A stretch of 64,000 nt of DNA from Streptomyces sp. 846.5 (GCF_004365705.1 NZ_SOBN01000001.1:3644001-3708000), one strand, 5' to 3'. Shown: positions 1 through 11,144, numbered from the stretch's first letter. Notes: generated by a model not told the origin, from the sequence alone. Numbers and translations are program-made.

Positions 1-546
1 CTGTCGGGCGGCGGGTGGAGTGCTGGAGCCGGAACACCGTACAGATGCCCAGGCCCTACTGAGCCGCTTCATTCAACGCGCCGACCTTGAAGCCCCGTTC
101 ACCCAGCGCTCCGCCCTCGACGAAGTGCCCCGCGACCGACGGCACCCGAAGTCAGCCTGCCCGCACACGTAGTTCGGCGCTTGCGGCATCGTCCTCAAAT
201 TGCAAGCCAAGCAGCGCGTCACAAGCTTCCCCGAAGCGCCGCCCGGCGGCCGTGGGTCTGTACTCCAACGCCGCGGGAGCACAGACCCCGGCCGGAGCCG
301 CATTCGTCTGCGTACACCTCATTGGCAGCCCGGCCTCCCCTTGGCCTCCCCCCATCAAAAGTCGCCCACTCCAACTGCCACAGTCCGACAAAATCGGACA
401 AACCTCACGACATGAAGCCCTATCCGGCCACACAAACCTTCACCGAGCGACGGAAGCCCCTAACCAATGCGTAGGTCGAAGGTTCCCAATTCTTGGCCAT
501 GGACGCACAAAACTGCAGGCCAGAGGCCATGAGTTGGATTCTGCGG
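1..546. other. stretch left of tRNA-Thr without a convincing gene
   Basis: Apart from the weak open frame at 2-172, I see no gene with a ribosome site and normal codon bias. Base composition is less GC-biased than in the rest of the window, especially about 350-540. The stretch borders the 3' end of the tRNA, a common integration target, but I could not find a duplicated tRNA 3' end within it. Confidence 0.4.
2..172 (+). CDS. possible C-terminal fragment of an unknown protein (start outside window)
   Basis: An open frame enters from the left edge and ends at a TAG at 170-172, giving about 56 residues rich in charged and leucine residues (for example ALLSRFIQRADLEAPF). I do not recognise a family. 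Its third-position GC is visibly lower than in the real genes to the right, so it may be decayed, horizontally acquired, or not a gene. It lies on the 3' side of the leftward tRNA-Thr, where integrative elements often sit. Confidence 0.25.
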   Translation, partial: CRAAGGVLEPEHRTDAQALLSRFIQRADLEAPFTQRSALDEVPRDRRHPKSACPHT

Positions 547-620
547 AGCCCCCTGTCGGATTCGAACCGACGACCTACGCATTACAAGTGCGTTGCTCTG
601 GCCAGCTGAGCTAAGGAGGC
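547..620 (-). tRNA. tRNA-Thr (anticodon UGU)
   Basis: Read leftward, the cloverleaf is complete. The acceptor stem GCCTCCT (620-614) pairs with AGGGGGC (554-548) with one G-U pair. The D arm is TAGCTCAGC, the anticodon stem ACGCA/TGCGT encloses the loop CTTGTAA with anticodon TGT, and the T arm GTCGG-TTCGAAT-CCGAC is canonical. CCA is not encoded. The element is 74 nt. A TAGACT -10-like hexamer lies upstream on the minus strand at about 662-667. Confidence 0.95.
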
Positions 621-978
621 GTGGTGCCTGTCCGCAGCGTGCCACGGCAGGACCAGGGGGAGTCTACCGGGCGGGGCGGGGTGGGTGTCTGCGGATTTGC
701 GGGGGTGGGGCGTCGGGATTGGGAGGATTTGGAGGGATATTAAGGACGGGTGTGGTCATTTTGGGTGCGGAGAAGGTACTGACAGGGCCGTATCCCGCCA
801 GGTAGCGTCACCTGCAGTTCACCTTTCGCGGGTGGACTAGACCTCATCCAGCGCATCGCACCGCGCCGCTCCGGCGGGTCGGCACGGCGGGTACGCGGAG
901 GGGCGAACCACGGCGAACCACCATCCGCCTTTACTCGGATCGTCCGGCACGTTCCTGCCGGTGAAGGAGAGCAGCAGC
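621..978. promoter_or_regulatory. intergenic region between tRNA-Thr and msiK
   Basis: A 358-base gap without a credible gene. The left third should hold the leftward tRNA promoter, the middle is strikingly G-rich on the plus strand (about 655-730), and the right third must hold the msiK promoter. A DasR-responsive-element-like 12-mer lies at 833-844. The msiK ribosome site GAAGGAG is at 963-969. Confidence 0.5.
833..844 (+). promoter_or_regulatory. dre-like operator (DasR-type box) upstream of msiK
   Basis: The 12-mer TGGACTAGACCT differs at one base from the TGGTCTAGACCT type of sequence found in DasR-responsive elements of streptomycete chitinase and aminosugar genes. It lies about 135 bp before the msiK start. 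DasR is the GntR-family regulator of N-acetylglucosamine and chitin use, and MsiK powers the chitobiose importers, so the location makes biological sense. Actual binding is inferred. Confidence 0.45.
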
Positions 979-2085
<1,107 letters not shown>

Positions 2086-2122
2086 CCGCTGCTGCCGACT
2101 CCCGAAGTCACCGAACGTCATC

Positions 2123-2160
2123 AAACGTCCCCGACGGCTCTCAGGCCGTCGGGGACGTTT
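2123..2160 (+). terminator. intrinsic terminator after msiK
   Basis: A perfect 16-bp stem (AAACGTCCCCGACGGC and its complement) encloses a 6-nt loop and ends in ACGTTTGAT. It lies 37 bp after the msiK stop codon. Confidence 0.85.
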
Positions 2161-2244
2161 GATACCCGGATATTCCGGACACGACGTCACTCATTGGAGT
2201 GACTGAATGTCGCCAAATCATTACTCATCGCTAGCATCTCGGTC

Positions 2245-2685
2245 GTGAAGCAGCTAGCGAACCGCCTCGGCAAGACCCTCGCCTTCGTCCTGCCCGTCGT
2301 CCTGGTGACGACCGGCACCCTCGCGGTGACCCGCGTCCCCTGGGCCCCCTCGGGCTCCGGCGACAAGCAGGTCCTGGCCGCCTCCAGCAGCACCTCCGGC
2401 AACAGCGCCGACGCGGTGCGGCACCAGGCGACCACCCCGCAGGACGCCCTCCGGGCGCGCCTGCTGCACACCCTGCGCACCCAGGACCCGGGCACCGCCC
2501 TGGACGAACTGGCCCAGGCCATGCAGCAGCAGCCGTCGCTGACCCGCTACTGCACCGATCTCGCCCGCGACCTGGGCCAGGCCGCCGTGCGCAAGTACCA
2601 GGGCGATGTGAAGCGCGCCCAGTCCTTCGCGCGCCCCGTCTGCGACGGCTCCTACGCCGTCGGCGCCCTCTCCGCGGCGGGCTGA
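2245..2685 (+). CDS. small membrane-anchored or secreted protein, function unknown
   Basis: A 146-residue product with a basic N-terminus (KQLANRLGK), then one hydrophobic segment at about residues 12-30 acting as a signal anchor or signal peptide. The rest is an extracytoplasmic alanine- and glutamine-rich helical region with two cysteines near the C-terminus (RYCTDL, RPVCDG) that could form a disulfide. Codon use is typical of the genome. The start is the GTG at 2245 just after an AT-rich promoter-like stretch. I do not recognise the family; its place between msiK and the nucleotidyltransferase gives no functional clue. Confidence 0.7.
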   Translation: MKQLANRLGKTLAFVLPVVLVTTGTLAVTRVPWAPSGSGDKQVLAASSSTSGNSADAVRHQATTPQDALRARLLHTLRTQDPGTALDELAQAMQQQPSLTRYCTDLARDLGQAAVRKYQGDVKRAQSFARPVCDGSYAVGALSAAG

Positions 2686-2781
2686 CCGCCGCACGCCTGC
2701 TGCTCCCGTGCCCGGTCCGCGCCCGGTTCACAACCAGGGCCCTGGTACGGGAGCACCGCGGCTCCGTCTAGGGTTCTCCCC

Positions 2782-3546
2782 ATGACCGCTGACCTCATCC
2801 CCTCCACGGAGCGCTCCCCGCTCTCTTCTCCGCCGGTGACCCAGGCCGTGATCCTGGCCGGTGGACAGGGGTCCAGGCTTCGCCCCTACACCGACACCCG
2901 CCCCAAGCCGATGATCGAGATCCCGGGCACCGGGATTCCGATCGTCGGCCACCAGCTCCAGTGGCTGGCCGAGGAGGGCGTCACCGATGTCGTCATCTCC
3001 TGCGGCCATCTGGCCGAGGTGCTCCAGGACTGGATCAAGACCGCGGAGCTCCCGCTCAACGTCGCCACCGTCGTGGAGACCGAGCCGCTCGGCCGCGGCG
3101 GCGGCCTGAAGTTCGCCGCCGCAGCGCTGCCCCGCAAGGACGAGCCCTGGTACGCCACCAACGGCGACATCTGGACCCGATTCCCGCTCCGCGACATGGC
3201 GGACTTCCACTCCGAGCGCGACGCCCACGCCACCCTCGCCCTGGCCCGCCCCCGTCTTCCCTGGGGCACCGTGGAGACCGACCAGTTCGGCAACGTCCTG
3301 GACTTCATCGAGTCCCCCCCGTCGCCGTACCTGATCAACGCCGGCGTGTACGTCTTCTCGGCCGAGTTCACCGGCATGCTGCCGGACCTCGGGGACCACG
3401 AGCGCAGCACCTTCCCGCGGCTGGCCCGTGAGCACCGTCTCTCCGGCTGGGAGCTGCCGCAGGGGGTCTACTGGCGTGCCATCGACACCGCCAAGGACCT
3501 CTCCGAGGCCGCCAAGGAGCTCGCCGCGGCCCGCGAGGCGCAGTAA
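2782..3546 (+). CDS. sugar-phosphate nucleotidyltransferase (NDP-sugar pyrophosphorylase)
   Basis: Predicted to join a sugar 1-phosphate to an NTP, giving an NDP-sugar for glycan synthesis. The 254-residue product opens its Rossmann-like domain with AVILAGGQGSRLRPYTDTRPKPM at residues 18-40, the pyrophosphorylase signature with the catalytic Arg and the KPM substrate lysine; a metal-ligand GDIW lies near residue 130. It lacks the C-terminal beta-helix of GlmU and longer GDP-mannose pyrophosphorylases, so it is the short RfbA/RmlA or HddC-like type. The base and sugar it uses cannot be told from sequence. It converges on the DoxX gene across a bidirectional terminator. Confidence 0.8.
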   Translation: MTADLIPSTERSPLSSPPVTQAVILAGGQGSRLRPYTDTRPKPMIEIPGTGIPIVGHQLQWLAEEGVTDVVISCGHLAEVLQDWIKTAELPLNVATVVETEPLGRGGGLKFAAAALPRKDEPWYATNGDIWTRFPLRDMADFHSERDAHATLALARPRLPWGTVETDQFGNVLDFIESPPSPYLINAGVYVFSAEFTGMLPDLGDHERSTFPRLAREHRLSGWELPQGVYWRAIDTAKDLSEAAKELAAAREAQ

Positions 3547-3584
3547 GGCCCCACACGACGCCGACCAACCCGTTCGCACTGCAA

Positions 3585-3624
3585 AGCGGCCCCGGAACGA
3601 CATCGTCGTCGCTCCGGGGCCGCT
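3585..3624. terminator. bidirectional terminator hairpin
   Basis: The long inverted repeat AGCGGCCCCGGA...TCCGGGGCCGCT, with further pairing in the loop (CGAC/GTCG), lies between two convergent genes. It can serve both the nucleotidyltransferase and the DoxX gene. Confidence 0.8.
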
Positions 3625-3657
3625 CTCGTTCGTTCCGGCGGTCCGTGCCGGTCCGGC

Positions 3658-5349
3658 TCAAGTGACCGGGGCGCCGCCCGTACCCGCGCCCGCGCCCGGC
3701 ATCCCCAGCAGCGGCAGCGGAGCGGGGGCGCTGGTGCCCAGCAGACCGCCGATCACGCCGTTGCTGCCACCGCCGCTGCTCGTCGGTGCCGGAGAGCTGC
3801 TGTGGCGGTGCGAGGGCGTGCTGCTGGAGCCACCGGACGAGGGGCTGCTGCCCGAACTCGTGGCGGACGAGCTGCCGCTGTGGGTGCTGCCGCTGTGCCG
3901 CGAGGTCGGCTTGTGCGACGGGGCCGCTGTCGTCGGCGCCGCCGAGGGCGAGGCCGGGGCGGACGGCGCGGACGACGACGACTGCGCGCCGCCGCTCGGG
4001 TAGACCGGGCTCGGGTAGTCGGTGGACACCCCGGGCTCCGCCGGGACGACGCTGGTCCCGATCCGGTGGTCGCGGACCGCCGCGCCGAGCGCCGAGCCCA
4101 GCAGCAGGGTGCACCCGATCACCACGGTCGCCACCACGAAGCCGCGGCGCAGCACCCGCCGCCGCAGCACCGCGACCGGGGTGCGCTCGCCCAGCCGGTG
4201 CCAGGCCTCGATGGCCAGTCGTCCGTCCAGCGAGAACAGCGGCGCCCCGGCCAGCAGCAGCGGGCTCCAGGCGGCCAGCAGGATGATGTCCGGCGCGTCG
4301 TAGGCGGGGCCGGTCCGCCAGCTCACCGTCACCAGCAGCGCCGCCGACAGCAGCATGGCCGTGCCGGCCGCCAGTCGCTGCCACAGCCCCAGGATGGACA
4401 GCACGCCCACCACGATCTGGATGAAGGCGACCCCGAGCCCGGCTCCCACCGGGTGCGCCAGGGCGAACTGCATCAGCGGCTGGGCCATCGGCCACGGGTG
4501 CAGCGACTGCAGCCAGTGCATCATCGAGCCGCGGACGCCGCCGTCGAAGTAGACGGGGTCGGAGACCTTGCTGAAGCCGGCGTAGACGGAGAGGCCGCCC
4601 AGGAAGATCCGCAGCGGCAGCAGCACCAGGCCCAGGTCGACCCGACGGCCCGGGTACCAGGCATGGCGAACCGGTTCTCCGGACTCCCGGGCCTCCAGCT
4701 GGTACTCCGGCCCGGAGCCCCAGGGCTGCCGCCCGCCGACGTAGGTCACCGCGTCGTCGAAGCCGCTGCCGGGACCGCCGCCCGGGCCGTGGCCCAGGCC
4801 CTGGCCGTAGCCGTCGCGGGCGTCGGGCGGGACGGGGAACTGCGGCATCAGCTGGGTCTCGGCGGGCGAGGCGGACTGCTGCAGCGGCAGCACCCCGGTG
4901 ACAGCGTCCGGCCCGGCGCCGCCCTGCCGTACGGCGTCGAGCAGCGGGGCCGCGCCGCCGGTCCAGGTGATCGGGGTGACCCGGCGCGGGCGTCGCGGAC
5001 GCGCCTCACCGGAGCCGGCGCCGACCCCGGAGCCGACCGCGGCACCGAAACCTCCGGCCCCGGCCAGGGCGCCCGCCTCGATCAGCGGGGTCAGCACCAG
5101 CATCGGCTGCGTCTGGTCGGGGGTCAGCACGGGATAGGCGGAGTCGACGGAGGGCGAGGCGAAGGCGGGCGCGGCCACCTGAGCATCGATCAGCGGGGTC
5201 ACGGCCGCGCCGAGGCGCACCCGGAAACTCGCCGTCGTACTGCTCAGCCGGGCCGGGTCGGTCGGTACCTTGACCGCGTACAGCCCCGGCTCACCGTCGC
5301 TCCCCTCGGCGCGTCCCCCCTGAGGGCGGTTAGGTGTTCTGGTGTCCAC
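3658..5349 (-). CDS. DoxX-domain integral membrane protein with disordered ends
   Basis: A 563-residue protein in three parts. Residues 1 to about 230 are low-complexity and proline/glycine-rich. Residues 237-375 form a four-helix DoxX-like membrane domain, starting VDLGLVLLPLRIFLGGL and including the AGFSKVSDP segment typical of the family. One more hydrophobic helix at about 405-425 is followed by a long Ser/Thr/Pro tail (about 440-540) that could be exported and glycosylated. DoxX proteins are linked to thiol or quinone redox functions at the membrane, but the exact role here is unknown. The ATG at 5349 starts the frame; domain positions are approximate. Confidence 0.8.
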   Translation of the reverse strand: MDTRTPNRPQGGRAEGSDGEPGLYAVKVPTDPARLSSTTASFRVRLGAAVTPLIDAQVAAPAFASPSVDSAYPVLTPDQTQPMLVLTPLIEAGALAGAGGFGAAVGSGVGAGSGEARPRRPRRVTPITWTGGAAPLLDAVRQGGAGPDAVTGVLPLQQSASPAETQLMPQFPVPPDARDGYGQGLGHGPGGGPGSGFDDAVTYVGGRQPWGSGPEYQLEARESGEPVRHAWYPGRRVDLGLVLLPLRIFLGGLSVYAGFSKVSDPVYFDGGVRGSMMHWLQSLHPWPMAQPLMQFALAHPVGAGLGVAFIQIVVGVLSILGLWQRLAAGTAMLLSAALLVTVSWRTGPAYDAPDIILLAAWSPLLLAGAPLFSLDGRLAIEAWHRLGERTPVAVLRRRVLRRGFVVATVVIGCTLLLGSALGAAVRDHRIGTSVVPAEPGVSTDYPSPVYPSGGAQSSSSAPSAPASPSAAPTTAAPSHKPTSRHSGSTHSGSSSATSSGSSPSSGGSSSTPSHRHSSSPAPTSSGGGSNGVIGGLLGTSAPAPLPLLGMPGAGAGTGGAPVT

Positions 5350-5428
5350 ACCTCACTAACCGAGCGAGAGGCCATTTGGACACCCCCGGGTGTCACCCGA
5401 TCCGGCGATCTACCCCGACACGCCGAAA

Positions 5429-5465
5429 CCCTCGCTCATACGCCCGAACGGGCGCACGGCGAGGG
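5429..5465 (-). terminator. probable terminator of the carD-rlmB run
   Basis: Read leftward, AGCCCTCGC and GCGAGGGTTT form the outer stem (5465-5459 with 5435-5429) around an inner GCCCGAACGGGC hairpin, with a short T run after it. It lies 45 bp beyond the rlmB stop codon. Confidence 0.65.
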
Positions 5466-5509
5466 CTCCGGCAGGTCCTCGGAACGGTCCGAAGCAGACC
5501 GGTCAGCGG

Positions 5510-6478
5510 TCAGCGCTTGTTGCGCAGCCGGGCGGCCTCGTAGAGCACGATGCCGGCCGCGACGCCCGCGTTCAGCGACTCCGCGGCGCCCGGCATCGGG
5601 ATCCTCACCGTCAGGTCGCAGGTCTCCGACACCAGCCGGGACAGGCCCTTGCCCTCCGAGCCGATCACGATGACCACCGGTCCGGTCAGCGCCTCCAGGT
5701 CGCTCAGCTCGGCCTCGCCGTCGGCCGCCAGGCCCACCACGAAGCAGCCGGCCTTCTGGTACGCCTCCAGCGTCCGGGTCATGTTGGTCATCCGGGCCAC
5801 CGGGACCCGCGCGGCCGCGCCCGAGGAGGTCTTCCAGGCGCCCGCCGTCATCCCGGCGGCGCGCCGCTCGGGGATGACCACGCCGTGCCCGTCGAAGGCC
5901 GCCACGGAGCGGACGATGGCGCCCAGGTTCCGCGAGTCGGTGATCCCGTCCAGGGCCACGATCAGCGGGTCCTCGTGGTTCTCGGCGGCCCGCGCCAGCA
6001 GGTCGTCCGGGTGCGCGTAGTCGTACGGCGGCACCTGCAGGATGAGGCCCTGGTGGTTGTGGCCCTCGGCGAGGTTGTCCAGCTGCATCCGCGGGGCCTC
6101 CATGAGCGGGACGCCCCGCTCGTTGGCCAGCGTCAGCGCCTCGCGCACCCGCTCGTCGTTGTCGATGAACTGCTGGACGTACAGCGCCGAGGCCGGCACC
6201 CCGCCCTGCAGCGCCTCGACCACCGAGTTGCGGCCGTAGACGAGCTCGGAGCCCGCCTTGCCGCCGCGCCGCGCGGAGCCACGGGACTTGTTGCCCGCGG
6301 CGGCGCGCTTGGTGGCGGCGTTGGCCATCCGGTTCTTCTTGTGCCCCTTGCGCTCCGACGCCTTGGGCGTCGGGCCCTTCCCCTCGAGTGCCTTCCGGCT
6401 GTGGCCACCGGTTCCGACCGACGGGCCCTTCTTCGAGCCGGGGTTGCGGCGGTTCCTGCGCTGGCTGTTGCCGGCCAT
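5510..6478 (-). CDS. rlmB: 23S rRNA (guanosine-2'-O)-methyltransferase RlmB (SpoU family)
   Basis: Methylates the 2'-hydroxyl of G2251 (E. coli numbering) in the 23S rRNA P-loop, using SAM. The 322-residue product begins with a lysine/arginine-rich tail (about residues 1-80, many KG and RR pairs), typical of actinobacterial members. The SpoU substrate-binding domain (GRNSVVEAL onward) and the trefoil-knot methyltransferase domain follow, with motif 1 DSRNLGAIVRS, motif 2 IGSEGKGLS and motif 3 IPMPGAAESLNAGVAAGI. The ATG at 6478 is preferred over an in-frame ATG at 6508 because the protein then begins MAGNSQRRN as in relatives. It lies 77 bp downstream of cysS in the same run. Confidence 0.92.
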   Translation of the reverse strand: MAGNSQRRNRRNPGSKKGPSVGTGGHSRKALEGKGPTPKASERKGHKKNRMANAATKRAAAGNKSRGSARRGGKAGSELVYGRNSVVEALQGGVPASALYVQQFIDNDERVREALTLANERGVPLMEAPRMQLDNLAEGHNHQGLILQVPPYDYAHPDDLLARAAENHEDPLIVALDGITDSRNLGAIVRSVAAFDGHGVVIPERRAAGMTAGAWKTSSGAAARVPVARMTNMTRTLEAYQKAGCFVVGLAADGEAELSDLEALTGPVVIVIGSEGKGLSRLVSETCDLTVRIPMPGAAESLNAGVAAGIVLYEAARLRNKR

Positions 6479-6555
6479 CAGTTCAGTCCTGCTTCCATGA
6501 ATACACAATCTGCGTACGTACCTGCATGCGTGCGTGCATGCGATTGATCAGCTGA

Positions 6556-7944
<1,389 letters not shown>

Positions 7945-8056
7945 AGCGTCAAGCGTAGTGGGAAGAGCGGGGTGCCCTGTCCCCAACCGGTCACAGCACT
8001 CGGATCCGTTCACATCCCCGTAGTTTTTCGGCTCGCCCCGAACGGGTGACGCCGCA

Positions 8057-8548
8057 TCAGGACGCCGGGTACACCAGGGCCGTGGCCAGGGCGGCGAGCC
8101 CCTCGGCGCGGCCGGTCAGCCCGAGCCCGTCGGTGGTGGTTCCGGAGACCGAAACCGGAGCGCCCAGCGCGGCGGAGAGCGCCTGCTGCGCCTCCTCGCG
8201 CCGCTTGCCGATCTTCGGACGCACGCCGACGACCTGGACCGCGACATTGCCGATCTCGAAGCCGGCCGCCCTGACGATCCGTCCGGCCTCGGCCAGCAGT
8301 CGTACCCCGGAGGCACCGGACCACTCGGGGCGGTCGGTGCCGAAGTGCGCGCCCAGATCGCCGATCCCGGCCGCCGAGAACAGGGCGTCGCAGGCGGCGT
8401 GGGCGGCGACGTCGCCGTCCGAGTGTCCGGCCAGGCCGTGCTCGTAGCCCTCCCAGCGCAGCCCGGCCACCCAGAGCTCGCGGCCCGCCTCGAAGGCGTG
8501 CACGTCCGTGCCGATGCCCGTGCGCGGAAGCCTCGGTTCAGAACTCAT
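8057..8548 (-). CDS. ispF: 2-C-methyl-D-erythritol 2,4-cyclodiphosphate synthase IspF
   Basis: Fifth step of the MEP isoprenoid pathway, closing CDP-ME 2-phosphate to the cyclodiphosphate with release of CMP. The 163-residue product has the metal site GTDVHAFE and [16 protein letters not shown], the SDIGAHF-like segment [10 protein letters not shown], and the C-terminal [13 protein letters not shown] signature. Its start overlaps the end of ispD by 11 bp, so the two are probably translationally coupled. Confidence 0.96.
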   Translation of the reverse strand: MSSEPRLPRTGIGTDVHAFEAGRELWVAGLRWEGYEHGLAGHSDGDVAAHAACDALFSAAGIGDLGAHFGTDRPEWSGASGVRLLAEAGRIVRAAGFEIGNVAVQVVGVRPKIGKRREEAQQALSAALGAPVSVSGTTTDGLGLTGRAEGLAALATALVYPAS

Positions 8549-9305
8549 CGAGCGCCCTCCGCCTCGCCAGTACCGCCTCGGCCAGCACCAGGTCCAGCGG
8601 CCTGGTCACCTTGAACGCCTCCTCGTGGCCCGGCACCACCACCACGCTGCCGGCGTAGCGCTCCACCAGGCCGGCGTCGTCGGTGGCCTCGACCCCGTCG
8701 TTGAACGCCTTCTCGTGCACCCGCAGCAGCACCTCGCGGCGGAAGCCCTGCGGGGTCTGCACCGCGCGCAGGGTGGACCGGTCCGGCGTGGCGACCACCG
8801 GCTCGGGGCGACCGGGTACCGTCGCGGGCTCGACCTGCTTGACCGTGTCGGCCAGCGGCACCGCCGGGACGACCGCCTCGGCGCCGTCGGCGACGGCACG
8901 GGCGACCGCGTCCACCACGTCCACCGGCACCAGCGGCCGGGCGGCGTCGTGCACCAGCACCACGTCGACGTCCTCGGGGATCACGGCCAGGCCCAGCCGG
9001 ACCGACTCCTGCCGGGTGGCCCCGCCGGGGACCACGGTGATCCGGGCACTGTCGTTCCCGTCCACGCCGTAGTCGTCAAGCAGCGTGCGTACCTGTGCCA
9101 CCCCGTCCACGGGTGCGACCACCACGACCAGAGTCACCGCACGGGAGCGCGCCAGCGCGCGGACGGCGTGCACCAGAAGCGGCACGCCCCCCAGTTCTCG
9201 CAGGGCCTTGGGGGCACCGGGGCCCAGTCGTTCGCCCCGACCTGCGGCGGGGACCACTGCTGCGGCGTTCAGGTTTTGTTCCTTCGGCGAAGTGGGTATG
9301 GCCAA
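8538..9305 (-). CDS. ispD: 2-C-methyl-D-erythritol 4-phosphate cytidylyltransferase IspD
   Basis: Third step of the MEP pathway, making CDP-methylerythritol from MEP and CTP. The 255-residue product has the CTP-binding glycine-rich loop [22 protein letters not shown] at about residues 14-35, VHDAARPLV in the active site and the conserved [10 protein letters not shown]. The ATG at 9305 fits the usual length, though a start a few residues later is possible. It lies between carD and ispF, an arrangement common in actinobacteria. Confidence 0.95.
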   Translation of the reverse strand: MAIPTSPKEQNLNAAAVVPAAGRGERLGPGAPKALRELGGVPLLVHAVRALARSRAVTLVVVVAPVDGVAQVRTLLDDYGVDGNDSARITVVPGGATRQESVRLGLAVIPEDVDVVLVHDAARPLVPVDVVDAVARAVADGAEAVVPAVPLADTVKQVEPATVPGRPEPVVATPDRSTLRAVQTPQGFRREVLLRVHEKAFNDGVEATDDAGLVERYAGSVVVVPGHEEAFKVTRPLDLVLAEAVLARRRALDEF

Positions 9306-9432
9306 GGCGTGCTGGGCCGAGCGCCTTCCGTGGAGCTCGTCCTGCTCGTCCTGGCACCGGGGGTGGCAACCACTCCCGGAACGGCACAGTACCGGCGCGG
9401 CCCGGCCGACCGCGCGCGGGGTTCCATCGTTC

Positions 9433-9458
9433 AGCGCTCAGTACCAAGCGCTCAGTAC
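9433..9458. repeat. two 12-bp direct repeats between carD and ispD
   Basis: AGCGCTCAGTAC occurs at 9433-9444 and 9447-9458, two bases apart (period 14). It lies in the 283-bp carD-ispD gap and could be an operator for a promoter in front of ispD. I cannot name a regulator. Confidence 0.6.
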
Positions 9459-9474
9459 GGGGTAGAACATGACT

Positions 9475-9504
9475 CAGCGCCCGCCGTGGCAACGACGGGC
9501 GCTG
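9475..9504 (-). terminator. hairpin downstream of carD
   Basis: A perfect 9-bp inverted repeat CAGCGCCCG/CGGGCGCTG with a 12-nt loop, 85 bp after the carD stop, with no T run. It may attenuate rather than end transcription into ispD. Confidence 0.5.
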
Positions 9505-9588
9505 GATCACACTGCATGCACCACTACAGCTGTGCACGAGGGACTGTCCAGCCGGCAAAGGCTGAGCAGCCGGAACGCTTGAGCAGGC

Positions 9589-10071
9589 TCAGGAGGCGAG
9601 AACCTCGTCGAGCAGCGTTTCGGCCTTGTCCTCGTTGGTGTTCTCAGCGAGTGCCAGCTCGCTGACCAGGATCTGCCTGGCCTTGGCCAGCATCCGCTTC
9701 TCACCAGCGGACAGCCCGCGCTCGCGCTCACGTCGCCAAAGGTCGCGCACAACCTCCGCGACCTTGATAACGTCACCCGAAGCAAGCTTCTCCAGGTTCG
9801 CCTTGTAGCGGCGGGACCAGTTGGTGGGCTCCTCGGTGTACGGTGCGCGCAGCACCTCGAAGACCCGGTCCAACCCATCCTGGCCGACCACGTCGCGGAC
9901 GCCTACGAACTCTGCGTTCTCCGCAGGAACGCGCAGCGTCAGGTCACCCTGCTGCACCTTCAGCACCAGGTAGGTCTTGTCCACACCCTTGATCTGGCGG
10001 ATTTCGATAGCCTCGATCAGCGCGGCCCCGTGATGGGGGTAGACCACGGTGTCGCCAACCTTGAACGTCAT
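9589..10071 (-). CDS. carD: CarD-family transcriptional regulator
   Basis: An RNA-polymerase-binding factor that stabilises open complexes, especially at rRNA promoters. The 160-residue product has the N-terminal Tudor-like RNAP-beta interaction domain ([21 protein letters not shown]) and a C-terminal helical DNA-binding domain, including the conserved [10 protein letters not shown] (the minor-groove tryptophan is just upstream in TNWSRR). The start is directly visible, with AAGGGGTACC upstream. It is the most upstream gene of the leftward run to rlmB, with a 400-bp promoter region behind it. Confidence 0.95.
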   Translation of the reverse strand: MTFKVGDTVVYPHHGAALIEAIEIRQIKGVDKTYLVLKVQQGDLTLRVPAENAEFVGVRDVVGQDGLDRVFEVLRAPYTEEPTNWSRRYKANLEKLASGDVIKVAEVVRDLWRRERERGLSAGEKRMLAKARQILVSELALAENTNEDKAETLLDEVLAS

Positions 10072-10479
10072 GTGACAGGTACCCCTTCCGTGGCTTTCCA
10101 GAATAACACGGTTGCAGCCATATCCGAAGGGCGTTTTCGCAGGTCAGAGCCAGTCTCAGGGCTTGACAACCACCCCTGCCGCGTGCTGCGACCCCAGTTC
10201 GATGAGGGCTTCCCGCAGGTCGGAGCGCTTGCGCACGAACCGGTCGCACTCCGCGGGGCCGTTATTGATCTTACGCGGAAGACGTAATCGAAACGTTATC
10301 TGATCTTCAACCGAACGGATTTCCCCGTCGTCCGGGGCGGGTGTGGCGTTTGGGACGGGGACGCGACACGGGGCCACCCCGTGCGGAGCGACCAAACGGG
10401 CTCGGTAACCTGATCGCGGCGGTCTCCCACAGACAGCCGTCCTGCCCGGACCCAGCACGTCCAAGGAGAAGTCACCGCC
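10072..10479. promoter_or_regulatory. divergent promoter region between carD and the lipoprotein gene
   Basis: A 408-base gap with an AT-richer core at about 10260-10310, where promoters for both directions probably lie; TTACG and CGTAA form a small inverted repeat there. A possible very short leftward frame ends at 10156. The lipoprotein ribosome site AAGGAG is at about 10469-10474. Confidence 0.5.
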
Positions 10480-11082
10480 GTGAGCCGCAGTCTTCGTCGC
10501 GGCGCAGTCGCCGCCGTCATCCTGGCGACCGCTCCCATCCTCGCCGCCTGCTCCGCGGGGTCCAGCGCGGCGACCCTCAATGTGAAGCCCGACACCGCCG
10601 CAACCTCGATCGTCAAGGGCGACTCGGCCCTGAAGCTCAACGGCATCGTCGTGGTCACCGACGCCACCGGCAACGCGCCGGCCAATGTCGTCGTCAACAT
10701 CGCCAACAACGGGTCCGCCGACGACACCCTCACCGGGGTCAGCGTCGACGGCAGCAGCCAGGCGACGCTGAGCGGGGCCGCGACCGTCCCGACCGGCGGC
10801 TCGCTGCTGCTGAGCGGCCCGGGCCAGGTGGCGGCGACCGTCCCGACGCTCAACGAGAAGCCGGGACAGAACGCGACGATCACCTTCACCTTCGCCAACG
10901 CCGGCTCGGTCACGGTGCAGGCCTTGGTGAACGCAGGGACCGGCGACTACACCTCGTACGCCCCGACCGTCGCGCCGAGCCCGACGGTGGCGGTCAGCGC
11001 GCCCGCCACGGCGAAGGCCAAGGCCACGGGCACGGCGAAGGCCTCGACCAGCGCCTCGGCCTCGGCGACCTCGACCCCCTGA
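10480..11082 (+). CDS. secreted lipoprotein, DUF461/LpqE-like
   Basis: A 200-residue lipoprotein. The signal peptide has basic residues RSLRRG, a hydrophobic core and the lipobox LAAC (Cys at about residue 23), so the mature protein is tethered to the outer face of the membrane. One beta-sandwich-like domain follows (about 35-165), resembling the PCu(A)C/LpqE fold in length and hydrophobic pattern, but I see no His-x-Met copper site. The tail is a Thr/Ala/Lys-rich linker. GTG start with AAGGAG 6 bases upstream. It converges on phoP across a strong hairpin. A precise role is unknown. Confidence 0.8.
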   Translation: MSRSLRRGAVAAVILATAPILAACSAGSSAATLNVKPDTAATSIVKGDSALKLNGIVVVTDATGNAPANVVVNIANNGSADDTLTGVSVDGSSQATLSGAATVPTGGSLLLSGPGQVAATVPTLNEKPGQNATITFTFANAGSVTVQALVNAGTGDYTSYAPTVAPSPTVAVSAPATAKAKATGTAKASTSASASATSTP

Positions 11083-11105
11083 GCCGCAGGCACGGAAGAC
11101 ATCAT

Positions 11106-11144
11106 GGCTGTGCCCCGGACGATTCATCCGTCCGGGGCACAGCC
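11106..11144. terminator. bidirectional terminator between lipoprotein gene and phoP
   Basis: A 16-bp perfect stem, GGCTGTGCCCCGGACG with its complement, around a 7-nt loop, placed between two convergent genes. Confidence 0.85.

Noticed and set aside
87-614. 175-codon rightward frame ending in PVGFEPTTYALQVRCSGQ
   Set aside because: The end is the well-known false translation of the complement of a tRNA gene.
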